Positions 47,937-58,200 of a DNA stretch of 64,000 nucleotides are shown here, piece after piece; position 1 is the first letter of the stretch, and each line of letters begins with the position of its first letter. The stretch is from the NCBI RefSeq assembly GCF_040802235.1, contig NC_133169.1, positions 40,431,034 to 40,495,033 on the forward strand. The letters are read 5' to 3'. This DNA comes from Manis javanica (taxonomy: Eukaryota > Chordata > Mammalia > Pholidota > Manidae). Under the pieces are notes generated by a model. That model was given only the letters and a program-made list of their open reading frames with translations, was not told the DNA's origin and did not search any database. The position numbers and the translations under genes were made by a program.

Positions 47937-48016
47937 CTGGCTTGCTGCATTCAGACTCGCTCTGAGTGAATGGGATTCTAGTGACTGACCTGCCACCTGG
48001 AAATAAAGTTGGGTAT

Positions 48017-48110
48017 AACCCTTTCACCCCAAGAACGTTTTGCTGTCATTGTCTTTGGTCACATTGAATCCATAGCTAACTTGCGTGGGGCTGGAACCCA
48101 TTGGCAAGAC
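48017..48110 (-). repeat. Inverted repeat arm, right
   Basis: Reverse-complement partner of 47509-47603; contains TTTGCTGTCATTGTCTTTGG and ends AACCCATTGGCAAGAC. 48110-48670 beyond it holds nothing else I can assign. Confidence 0.75.
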
Positions 48111-49079
48111 ACCCTGCATGTTCTCCCAGTGGGTGACTGTGCCCTGGCGCCCCTACCCCCACCAGGAGCACTGCACAGAGCTCTCTTTCTATAGCGCAAT
48201 AATAGCTCATTGCCTGCAGGTGTGGAAGCAGTAGCCTAGCAACAGGTCAGCTACATCATCAGGTGTTTTAAGTTCAGTGAGGATCCTGGCCATAGGAACC
48301 CCAACTTCCACATGTGAGCTCTTGAGCTGCTTGGAAGAACGTTTTGTGAAAGCAGTTTCAAAATTTTCCATTTACTGTATACATGAAAGGGTTGAATGAT
48401 CTGGGCACACTCAGGAGACAGGGGGTGCCTGGATATGTGGTTCTGATCTGAGAGAGATCCCTGAACAGCAAACAATGTCAAGAATTGCATACATTATGAG
48501 TTCTTATTAGTTTATACATATGTAAAAAAGTAACAATTCTTTATAAATGTTGGTACAAAGGCTGAAGTATTCAATATTAGGCTTATATAACACAATAAAA
48601 CCACCTTCAGTCTGACGTTTCATTTATTATTTGGTAAGTTATTAGTTGCCTCCTAATATTTACTATGTTCTGTGTTTTTTTTTTTTTGGTATCATTAATC
48701 TGCAATTACATGAAGGACATTACGTTTATTAGGCTGCCCCCTTCACCAAGTCCCCCCAACATCCCCGTTCACAGTCACTGTCCATCAACATAGTAAGATG
48801 CTGTAAAATCACTACTTGTCTTCTCTGTGTTGCACAGCCCTCCCGGTGCCCCCCCACAACAGTATACATGCTAATCGTAATGGCCCGTTCTTTTCTTCCG
48901 CCCTTATCCTTCCCTTCCCACATGTCCTCCCCAGTCCCTTTCCTTTGGTAACTATTAGTCCATTCTTGGATTCTGTGCTTCTGCTGCTGTTTTGTTCCTT
49001 CAGTTTTCTTTTGTTCTTATGCTCCACATATGACTGAAATCATTTGGTACTTCTCTTTCTCCACCTGGCTTATTTCACT

Positions 49080-52000
49080 GAGCATAATACCATCTAGCTC
49101 CATCCATGTTGTTGCGAATGGTTAGGTTTTAGTTTTTTCTTATGGCTGAGTAATATTCCATTGTGTATATGTACCACCTCTTCTTTATCCATTCATCGAC
49201 TGATGGAAATATAGTTTGCTTCCATATCTTGGCTGTTGTAAACAGTGCAGTGATTAACATAGGGGTGCATCTGTCTTTTTCAAACTGGAGTGCTGCATTT
49301 TTGGGGTAAATTCCAAGAAGTGGAATTCCTGGGTCAAATAGTATTTCTATTTTGAGCATTTTGAGGAACCTCCATACTGCTTTCCACAATGGTTGGACTA
49401 ACTTACATTCCCACCAGCAGTGTAGGATGGTTCCCCTTTCTCCACAACCTCGCCAACATTTGCTGTTGTTTGTCTTTTGGATAGTAGCCGTCGTTACTGG
49501 TGTGAAATGATATCTCACTGTGGTTTTAATTTGCATTTCTCTGATGACAAGCGATGCGGAGCATTGTTTCCTGTGTCTGTTGGCCATCTGAATTTCTTCT
49601 TTAGAGAACTGTCTGTTCAGCTCCTCTGAGCATTTTTTAATTAGATTATTTGCTTTTCATTTGTTGAGGTATGTGAGCTTTTTATATACTTTGGATGTCA
49701 ACCCTTTATCGGATCTGTCATTTACAAATACATTCTCCCATACTGTAGGATGCCTTTTTTGTTCTATTGATGGTGTCCTTTGCTGTACAGAAGCTTTTCA
49801 GCTTTATATAGTCCCATTTATTCATTTTTGCTTTTGTTTCCTTTGCCCAGGGAGATACATTCAAGAAGAAGTCACTCATGTTTATGTCTAAGAGATTTTT
49901 GCCTATGTTTTTTTCCAAGAGTTTTATGGTTTCATGACTTACATTCAAGCCTTTGTTCCATTTCGAATTTACTTTTGTGTATGGGGTTAGACAGTGATCC
50001 AGTTTCATTCTCTTACATGTAGCTGTCCAGTTTTGCCAGCATCATCTGTTGAAAAGACTGTCATTTCCCCTTTGTATGTCCATGGCCCCTTTATCGAATA
50101 TTAGTTGACCATATATGGGTTAATGTTTGGAATCTCTATTCTCTTCCATTGGTCTGTGGCTCTGTTCTTGTGCCAGGACCAAACTGTCTTGATTACTGTG
50201 GCTTTGTAGTAGAGCTTGAAGTTGGGGAGTGAGATCCCATAGACTTTATTCTTCCTTCTCAAGATTGCATTAGCTATTCGGGGCCTTTGGTGTTTCCATA
50301 TGAATTTTTGAACTATTTGCTCCAGTTCATTGATGAAAGCTGTTGGTCATTTGATAGGGATTGCATCGAATCTGTATATTGCTTTGGGCAGGATGGCCAT
50401 ATTGATGATATTAATTCTTCCTAGCCAAGAGCATGGGATGAGTTTCCATTTGTTAGTGACCTCTTTAATTTCTCTTAAAAGAGTGTCTTATAGTTTTCAG
50501 GGTATAGGTCTTTCAATCCTTGGTTAGGTTTATTTCTAGGTATTTTATACCTTTCGATGCTAGTGTGAATGGAATTGTCTTCCTGATTTCTCTTTCTATT
50601 AGTTTGTTGTTAGTGTATAGGAAAGCCTCAGATTTATGTGTGTTAATTTTGTATCCTGCAAATTTGCTGAATTCCGATATTAGCTCTAGTAGTTTCGGAG
50701 TGGAGCCTTTAGGGTTTTTTAAGTACAATATCATGTCATCTGCAAATAGTGACAGTTTAACTTCTTCTTTAACAATCTGGATTCCTTGTATTTCTTTGTT
50801 TTGTCTAATTGCCGTGGCTAGGACCTCTAGTACTATGTTGAATAACAGTGGGGATAGTGGGCTTCCCTGTCTTGTTCCCGATCACAGAAGAAAAGCTTTC
50901 AGCTTCTCGCTGTTCAGTATGATGTTGGCTGTGGGTTTATCATATATGGCCTTTATTATGTTGCATTACTTGCCCTGTATACACAGTTTGTTGAGAGTTT
51001 TTATCATGAATGGATATTGAATTTTGTCACATGCTTTTTCAGCATCTATGGAGATGATCATGTGGTTTTTGTCTTTCTTTTTGTTGATGTGGTGGATGAT
51101 GTTGATGGATTTTTGAATGTTGTACCATCCTTGCATCCCTGGGATGAATCCCACTTGGTCATGGTGTATGATCCTTTTGATATACTGTTGAATTCTGTTT
51201 GCTAATATTTTATTGAGTATTTTTGCATCTACATTCATCAGGGATATTGGTCTGTAATTTTCTTTTCTTTTTTGGTGGGGTCTTTGCCTGGTTTTGGTAT
51301 TAGGGTGATGTTGGCTTCCTAGAATGAGTTTGGGAGTATTCCCTCCTCTTCTATTTTTTGGAAAACTTTAAGGAGAACGGGTATTATGTCTTTTCTGTAT
51401 GTCTGATAAAATTCCGAAGTAAATCCATCTAGCCTGGGGGTTTTGTTCTTTGGTAGTTTTTTTATTACAGCTTCAATTTCGTTGCTGGTAAATTGGCTTA
51501 TTTAGATTTTCTGTTTCTTCATGGGTCAGTCTTGGAAGGTTGTATTTTTCTAGGCAGTTGCCCATTTCTCCTAGGTTTCCCAGTTTGTTAGCATATAGGT
51601 TTTCATAGTACTCTCTAATAATTCTTTGTATTTCTGTGGGGTCCGTCGTGATTTTTCCTTTCTCATTTCTGATTCTGTTGATTTGTGTTGACTCTCTTTT
51701 CCTCTTAATAAGTCTGGCTCAAGGCTTATCTGTTTTGTTCATTTTCTCAAAGAACCAGCTCTTGGTTTCACTGATTTTTGCTATTGTTTTATTCTTCTCA
51801 ATTTTATTTATTTATTCTCTGATCTTTATTATGTCCCTCATTCTGCTGACCTTAGGCCTCATTTGTTCTTCTTTTTCCATTTCAATTATTGTGACATTAG
51901 ACCATTCACTTAGGATTGTTCTTCCTTCTTTACATATGCCTGGATTGCTATATACTTTCCTCTTAAGACTGCTTTTGCTGTATCCCACAGTAGTTGGGGC

Positions 52001-52841
52001 TTTGTGTTATTTTTGTCATTTGTTTCCATATATTGCTGGATCTCCATTTTGATTTGGTCATTGATCCATTGATTATTTAGAAGCATGTTGTTAAGCCTTC
52101 ATATGTTTGTGAGCCTTTTTGCTTTCTTGATACAGTTTGTTTCTAGTTTTATGCCTTTGTGGTCTGAAAAGTTGGTTGGTAGTATTTCAATCTTTTGGAA
52201 TTTACTGAGGCTCTTTTTGTGGCCTAGTATGTGGTGTATTCTGGAGAATGTACCATGTGCACTTGAGAAGAATGTGTATCCTGTTACTTTTGGATGTAGA
52301 GTTCTATATATGTCTATTAGGTCCATCCGTTCTACTGTGTTGTTCAGTTCCTCTATGTCCTTACTTACTTTGTGTCTGGTGGATCTGTCCTTTGGAGTGA
52401 GTGATGTGTTGAAGTCTCCCAAAATGAATGCATTGCATTCTATTTCCTCTTTTAATTCTGTTAGTATTTGTTTCACATATGTTGGTGCTCCTGTATTGGG
52501 TGCACATATATTTATATTGGTTATCTCCTCTTGTTGGACTGAGCCCTTTAGCATTATATAATGTCCTTCTTTATCTTTTGGTACTTTATTTTGAAGTCTA
52601 TTCTGTCTGATACTAGTATCGCAATCCCTGCTTTTTTCTCTCTGCTGTTTGCATGAAATATCTTTTTCCATCCCTTGACTTGTAGTCTGTGTATGTGTTT
52701 GGGTTTGAGGTGAGTCTCTTGTAAGCAGCATATGGATAGGTCTTGCTTTTTTATCAATTCTATTACTCTGTGTTTTTTGATTGGTACATTCAGTCCATTT
52801 ACATTTAGGGTGATTATTGAAAGGTATGTACTTATCACCAT
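49080..52841 (-). pseudogene. L1 ORF2, broken
   Basis: Start ATG at 52839-52841. The endonuclease start is well kept: YLSIITLNVNGLNVPIKKHR, then CCLQETHLK, over 52830-52554. More of the endonuclease is readable at 52731-52099 (ICAPNTGAPTYVKQILTELK, FILGDFNTSLTPKDRS). RT blocks follow: [18 protein letters not shown] (50734-50513), [14 protein letters not shown] and [14 protein letters not shown] (51238-50966). The C-terminal zinc-region-like block is at 49587-49129 ([18 protein letters not shown], ending [10 protein letters not shown]). Stops and shifts separate these pieces, so no polymerase is made. Confidence 0.88.
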
Positions 52842-53059
52842 TGCAGGCTTTAAGTTTGTGGTTACCAAAGGTTCAAGGTTAGCTTCTTTACTATCTTACT
52901 GTCTAACTTAACTCACTTATTGTGCTATTGTAAAAACAGTCTGATGATTCTTTATTTTTCTCCCTTCTTATTTCTCCTCCTCCATTCTTCATATGTTGGG
53001 TGTTTTGTTCTGTGCTCTTTTTAGGAGTGCTCCCATCTAGAGCAGTTCCTGTAAGATCC

Positions 53060-53897
53060 CCTTTAGAGGTGGTTTTTGGGAGGCAAATTCCCTCAAATTT
53101 TGCTTGTCCGGGAATTGCTTAATCCCTCCTTCATATTTAAATGATAATTATGCTGGATACAATAGTCTTGGTACAAGGCCCTTCTGTTTCATTGCATTAA
53201 GTATATCATGCCATTCTCTTCTGGCCTGTAGGGTTTCTGTTGAGAAGTCTGATGATAGCCTACTGGGTTTTCCTTTGCAGATGCCTTTGTTTTTTCTCTC
53301 TGGCTGCCCTTAATACTCTGTCCTTGTATTTGATCTTTGCCATTTTAATTATTATGTGTCTTGGTGTTGCTGTCCTTGGATCCCTTGTCATGAGAGTTCT
53401 GTGTACCTCTGTGGTCTGAGAGGCCATTTCCTCCCCTAGTTTTGGGAAGTTTTCAGCAATTATTTCTTCAAAGACACTTTCTATCCCTTTTACTCTCTCT
53501 TCTTCTTATGGTACCCCTATAATGTGGATATTGTTCCATTTCAATTGGTCACTCACTTGTCTTAAAATTCTTTCATTCCTGGAGATCCTTTTATCTCTCT
53601 CTGCATAAGCTTCTCTGTGTTCCTGTTCTCTCTTTTCTAGTCCATTAATGGTCTCTTGCATCTCGTCAATTCTGTTTTGAAGTCCTTCCAGAGCTTGTTT
53701 TATTTCTGTATTCTCCCTCCTTAATTGTTGCATATTTCTCTGCAAGTCCATTAGCATAATTATGACTTTGTTTTGAAATCTTTTTAGGAAAACTGTTTAA
53801 ATCTATCTCCCCGGGTTCCTTTTCAGGAGAACATGTAGCAGATGTCAAAGCTGTCTGGGTTAGTCTTCTCTGGATCAAATTTTTTTTGCCCTTTCAT
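53060..53897 (-). pseudogene. L1 ORF1, broken
   Basis: ATG at 53895-53897. The coiled-coil region is visible at 53757-53506 (MLMDLQRNMQQLRRENTEIK, IDEMQETINGLEKREQEHRE), a classic heptad-rich L1 ORF1p stalk, followed by WNNIHIIGVP at the RRM start. The C-terminal domain lies in another frame with stops. Confidence 0.85.
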
Positions 53898-55279
53898 GTT
53901 GATATCTGCAGTGGTGAGCTATTGGCTTTCTGTCAGCTGGGAGAGCTAAGGCTTTCCACTTGCTCCTGGCCTCTTTACTGGGACAACTCCGCCCCCTAGT
54001 GGCTTGTGTTGGGCAATTGCTTGTAGACTGTGTCTCTGTATCTTGCCCAGCCGGTATGAAGGAAGCTCCCTTGCTGTGGGCATGGCCAGCCTCAGGCTGC
54101 TGTTCTGCTATGGCAGGGCCCCAGAGGGTAATAGATGGGGGGCTGTTTGTTTACCTCTGTGAGGGTTCTCAGAGCTGCTACCCAGGGGGTTAGTGTGCCC
54201 GAAGTTCCCTGGAATTTCCAGCTGCTGGACTGTGACCCAGAATGCTTCTGTCCAGCTGTGGCATCCCTGTCCCTTTAAGACTTTCAAAAAGCACTCGCTT
54301 TTCTTTGTCACAGGGGCACTGGCTTCAGGACCTGCTCACATGTCTTGCTGTCCTGTTTCCCTAGTTTATAGCACTCCACGCATGCACTGTGTCTGCACTC
54401 TGGTGTGGATGGCTAGGGCTGGGTGTTTAGCAGTCCTGGGCTCCCTCTCCCTCCCCGCTCTGACTCCTCTCCTCCCTCCAGGACCAGGGGTGAGGGGCGC
54501 TCGGTTCCCGCTGGGTCAGGGCTTGTATCTTACCCCTTTCACCAGGCGCTGGGTTCTCACAGGTGTAAATGTGGTCTAGCTGTTGTCCTGTGTCTTCTGG
54601 TCTCTCTTTTAGGATTAGTTGTATTTGTTGTATTTTCAAAAATATATATGTTTTTGGGAGGAGATTCCCACTGTCCTACTCACACCGCCATCTTGGCTCC
54701 GCCCTCCTTGAGTCTATTTATTCTGTTCTTAATGATTTTTATGGGGTGAGGATATGGAGCCCCCCATCTAGATATCTTCAGCTGACAATACTTACTGACT
54801 AATGGGTGCATTGTCCAGTTTCCCTCTTATCTGGCTGGACCAATCTGATAAAGTTTAAGTGAATCATATGTAGACAAATATGATGTGTGCATATTCTATG
54901 TCATAATTATAAACAAGGTAGGCAACTGACCTCTATATTCCTATTTTGAGTGTGTTAAATGTTTCCATATTGCCAAATTGATAAGCTTCATGTGTCTACA
55001 ATTTAATATTTTAATATTCAGGTATAGTTCCTAAGTTTTGATTATCCATTCACCCTTTGGTAGGTGGACCAGCTCTCCAGATGTCCCCCTTGAAGAATGG
55101 AGCATTATGGTAATAATTTCTGTATAAAAATTACTATTTACATGATTGAGATTATTCTTGAAATAAAAATATATTAAAAAGTCCATAGAATTATTGCTCA
55201 TTGAATTCTCACTGGTTTATGTTTTTTTAATTAATATTACCATAAAATTAGCAACTGTTGTATTCTTTAGATCTCTGAA

Positions 55280-56150
55280 TTTTTTTAAACTTCTTTAGAC
55301 TCTTAACAACTGCCATAGCTTTAAGAATGCACAACCATCCCCCAGCCCCGTCTGCTAGTCCATCACCCTGACACACTCCCTCCCACCCAGGCCCTCTGCA
55401 GCTCCCATCGTCTCTTCATCCCATAGGGTTTCCATCTAGAGAATGCCCTGTGCACAGTCAACAGTATACAGCCTTCTGAACCTGCATGTTTCCCGCAGGG
55501 TCATTCTTTCGGAGGCCCGAGCCAGCTGCGCATATCCACAGCTCAGTTTCGACCTTGAGTAGTATTCCAGTTTATGGATCTCACAGGTGTTCACCCAGTC
55601 TTCCCTGAGGATGTTTGGATTTGCTCCTGATTTTGGTGATTCTCAATAAATCGACTATAACCACCACGTACTGATTTGGATTTAAACACTAGGCTTCATT
55701 CCTCTCAGATACAGAGTGGTGTGATTTCTGGGTCATATGGTGAGTCTATGTTTATAGTATCAGAAACTGACCAAATTTTAAAGTCTCTGTACCATTTCAC
55801 ATTGCCACCAGCAATGGTGGGGACTTCCAGGTGCTGCAGGAACCCCCCATCATTTGGCATTTTCAATATATTTCATATCAGTCATGGTATGCTGTTACCT
55901 TAAACTTGCAATTCCATAATATCTTTTGATATTGAATATTTTCATGTGCTTATTTACCATTCATTTATCCTCTAAATAAGTGTCCACTTTTTGATTGTGT
56001 AATTTCTATTTTTTTGAGTACTGAGTGGTATTTATATATTCTCAATTCAAGTCCATTGCCAGAATGTGATCTGCAAATTCTTTCTTCCACTGTACATGTG
56101 CTGTCTTTGTCTTACCATCTATCAAAAATATTTCTTATTTATATTTTTAC
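55280..56150 (-). mobile_element. Old L1 3' region, antisense
   Basis: Antisense 3'UTR/ORF2 tail: a C-rich tract (55335-55400), GTTTCCATCTAGAGAATGCC, TAGTATTCCAGTTTATGG, TTCTGGGTCATATGGTGAGTC, CATTTCACATTGCCACCAGCAATGG, then CCATTGCCAGAATGTGATCTGC. No open frame. 54720-55280 is AT-rich with nothing recognised. Confidence 0.65.
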
Positions 56151-56736
56151 TGAATTAAAATTTTAGTACCATTTCAGCTTTTCAGACAAATTGAAGGGAA
56201 TTGCAGAGAATCCCAATATTCTTTACCCCCATCCAGGCATAGACCACCCCTTTACCACCATCCTTCTGCCAGAGTAGCACATTTCTTCCTCTTGATAAAT
56301 CTATGCTGAAAAAACTTAATTCTGCAAAAAGCTGCTTTTACATTGTGGATCACTGTTGCTGCATATGCATCATCATAGCATCATATGTAGTATTTTCAGT
56401 GCCTGTAAACTGTGCCTATTCAGCCCTACACCCTCACAGCCTATTGCAACCCCTTCATGTGTTTCACTGTCTCTATCATCCTGCTTTTCCTAGAATCTCT
56501 GGGAGTTGAAATTATAGAAGGTGTACCCTTTACACATTGGCTTCTTTCACTTAATAATATGTCCCTAAGGTTCTTCATTGTATCTCAAGGCCTACAATTT
56601 CATTTTTTCAACCATGAGTAATATTCTGTTGTCTTGATGTACATCAATGTATTAACTATTCACTTATGAAAGGCACCTTGGCTGACTGCCTTTTGACAAC
56701 TATGAATAAAGCTCCTATAATTGTTACAGAAAATAC
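56150..56736 (-). mobile_element. Old L1 3' fragment, antisense, cut by an LTR
   Basis: A second antisense old L1 piece with TAGACCACCCC, TCACTTAATAATATGTCCCTAAGG, CATTTTTTCAACCATGAGTAATATTCTG and AACTATGAATAAAGCTCCTATAA blocks. It ends at the start of the ERV-C LTR at 56737, which is therefore the younger element. Confidence 0.55.
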
Positions 56737-57135
56737 TGAAAAAAGCCTGGACTAGATCACGGATGGAAAAAATCAAGAGGCACTCAGAGGTCTTGGAGTG
56801 TTGAGGCTTTATTTCACACCAGTGGGCTCAGAGCGGAGTAATCTACCAAAAATTCTGAGCCCCAAACAAAGGAAAAGGGAGCAATTTATACCTATCTGCT
56901 TCCTTATCTGTAACATTCCTACGTTGCACAGCAAATGAGCAGGCAAGGTGGAGGGAGTTTAGGGAGCGAGCCTTGGGACCCATTCCTTGGCAGCACGGGG
57001 AAACCAAGGGAGTGTTTTTTTTTTGTTTGTTTGGGTTGAGGAGGTGCGAGGCAGAGGGGATCCACCTCTTAAATTACTGTCCTTGTAGTGTTGTTTATGT
57101 TGAGGAGGGAAGGGTGTGAGACATTTTCCCTATCA
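56737..57135 (-). repeat. ERV-C 3' LTR
   Basis: About 399 bases. On the minus strand it starts TGATAGGGAAAATG and ends near GGCTTTTTTCA. AATAAA signal at 56808-56813 (antisense TTTATT). It differs in length and sequence from the ERV-A LTR. Confidence 0.8.
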
Positions 57136-57148
57136 TTTCCCCCTCTGA
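57136..57148 (-). other. ERV-C polypurine tract
   Basis: CAGAGGGGGAAA on the minus strand, directly before the LTR start TGATAGGG. It is the plus-strand primer of the reverse-transcription cycle. Confidence 0.75.
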
Positions 57149-58200
57149 TGACCCTTCAAACACTTCATTTTAGGGGGCAGCATCTCCTTGGCTTATGACA
57201 GGGTCACAGTGTCTCTGCATATACATGAGCTGTATGGAGGAAACGCATTCCTCAATAAAGTTAATGAGCCAGTTAAATATACAGGGTTCCACTAATAGTT
57301 TAAGGAAGAGCAGAATCGCTGGCCCAGCAAGCCCAGTTAGAAGAGTTGTTAGCCATGGATTCTATTCAAACCATCCCTGGAACTAAGACCTTTTATTTTC
57401 TAACATTTTATTCCTATGCTGTATGTTTTCTTTTACTTTGGCTAGATAACTGTTAACTATGCCAGACTTACTTGCATAGAAATAACAATCTTCTTTAAGG
57501 GCTATACATAAGCTTCCCCGGGACATGGACAGGAGGTCCAGTCTTCTACAATTTTGCAACACCACTTTAGCCAGGGAATCAATCTGATCTTGCAGCTGAA
57601 TCATGGTGGTTTCAAGCTGCTTTAAATCTTGACCAGCTTCCTCTGTTAGGGCAGCGAGCTCTGAGTCTCTTTATTAGAGCTGCTGTGTCTACTGCAGCTG
57701 ATCCAGCTCTACTGAGCCTGACTGGAGCAGGGATCAGTAAAGGGGCAGCTTGTTCTGCCTAGGAAATCTCACTGGGGAGAAGGAGGTAGCTCCCATTAGC
57801 CCACTATGCACTTTATAACTTTTGTACAAGTAAACATTACAGAGAGGTACTTTGGAAATGCAGGCTGAGGCTTGGGTCCAGCCTGGAGAGAGAAGTAAGC
57901 ACAAAAACACAGCTTAACAATTACCCAATAGACAACAGAAAGGGCAACTTTTTTGGGAATAGTCCAGTCCAAGGTTGCAACAGAACAGAGTCCAATGCCC
58001 AGAATAAAAGACACTACTCTGATGAGAGCCAGGATCTATGGTGTGCAGGTGTCTATTTGTCAGAGGGTAATAGCCTGATGCAGAGGCAGAGAGGATCTGG
58101 AGGTCTGGCTGGGCCTCCTGCTGATGTGCTTCCTTGTCAGGATGACAGGCTTTTTTAACTCTGGAATGACAGACTCCTGGAGTGATGTCTGCAGCCTTGA
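57149..58200 (-). pseudogene. ERV-C env remnant (mainly TM)
   Basis: A TM-subunit ectodomain piece is readable at 57604-57383: a heptad-type stretch, then an immunosuppressive-domain-like block (VVLQNCRRLDLL, with C where an N or R-flanked residue is usual), then CYFYASKSGIV, the region near the CX6CC cysteines. Upstream (58014-57610) only scattered envelope-like or uncertain fragments are seen, separated by stops. The domain order right before a polypurine tract and LTR supports the call. Non-functional. Confidence 0.7.

Larger units (their letters stand above)
47260..48250. repeat. GC-rich LTR-like island with inverted repeats and minisatellite
   Basis: An abrupt GC-rich island in AT-rich DNA. 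Its core is an inverted repeat: 47509-47603 and 48017-48110 are reverse complements with a few mismatches. The plus-strand right arm follows AAATAAAG (about 48001) and reads like the end of an R region and U5 of an LTR. The left arm has the same segment in the opposite orientation. Between them lie a GACTCTAAAAAGAGCTCC palindrome (47705-47722) and a minisatellite (47807-47936). I interpret this as remnants of two oppositely oriented LTR copies, family unknown. Open frames of about 100 codons exist on both strands but reflect base composition. Confidence 0.55.
48676..54708 (-). mobile_element. Near-complete L1, minus strand
   Basis: About 6.03 kb, same subtype as the 12398-18464 copy. The 3' end is at 48676-48690 (poly-T on the plus strand, then GGTATCATTAATCTGCAATTAC). 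ORF2 runs about 52841-49080, ORF1 about 53897-53060, the 5'UTR 53900-54708, and the 5' terminus is GGAGCCAAGATGGCGGTG-like near 54695. Longer open pieces survive than in the first copy, notably the endonuclease domain, but both ORFs are broken. I could not identify an exact target-site duplication by eye. Confidence 0.9.

Noticed and set aside
47297-48027. Cluster of overlapping open frames of 60-128 codons on both strands
   Set aside because: High GC content and repeats remove stops in all frames. No frame has a known motif and the frames overlap each other on both strands.
48676-54708. Exact target-site duplication for the second full-length L1
   Set aside because: The flanks (TATTTACTATGTTCTGTG on the left, TATTTATTCTGTTCTTAATG on the right) are only loosely similar, so I do not claim a duplication.
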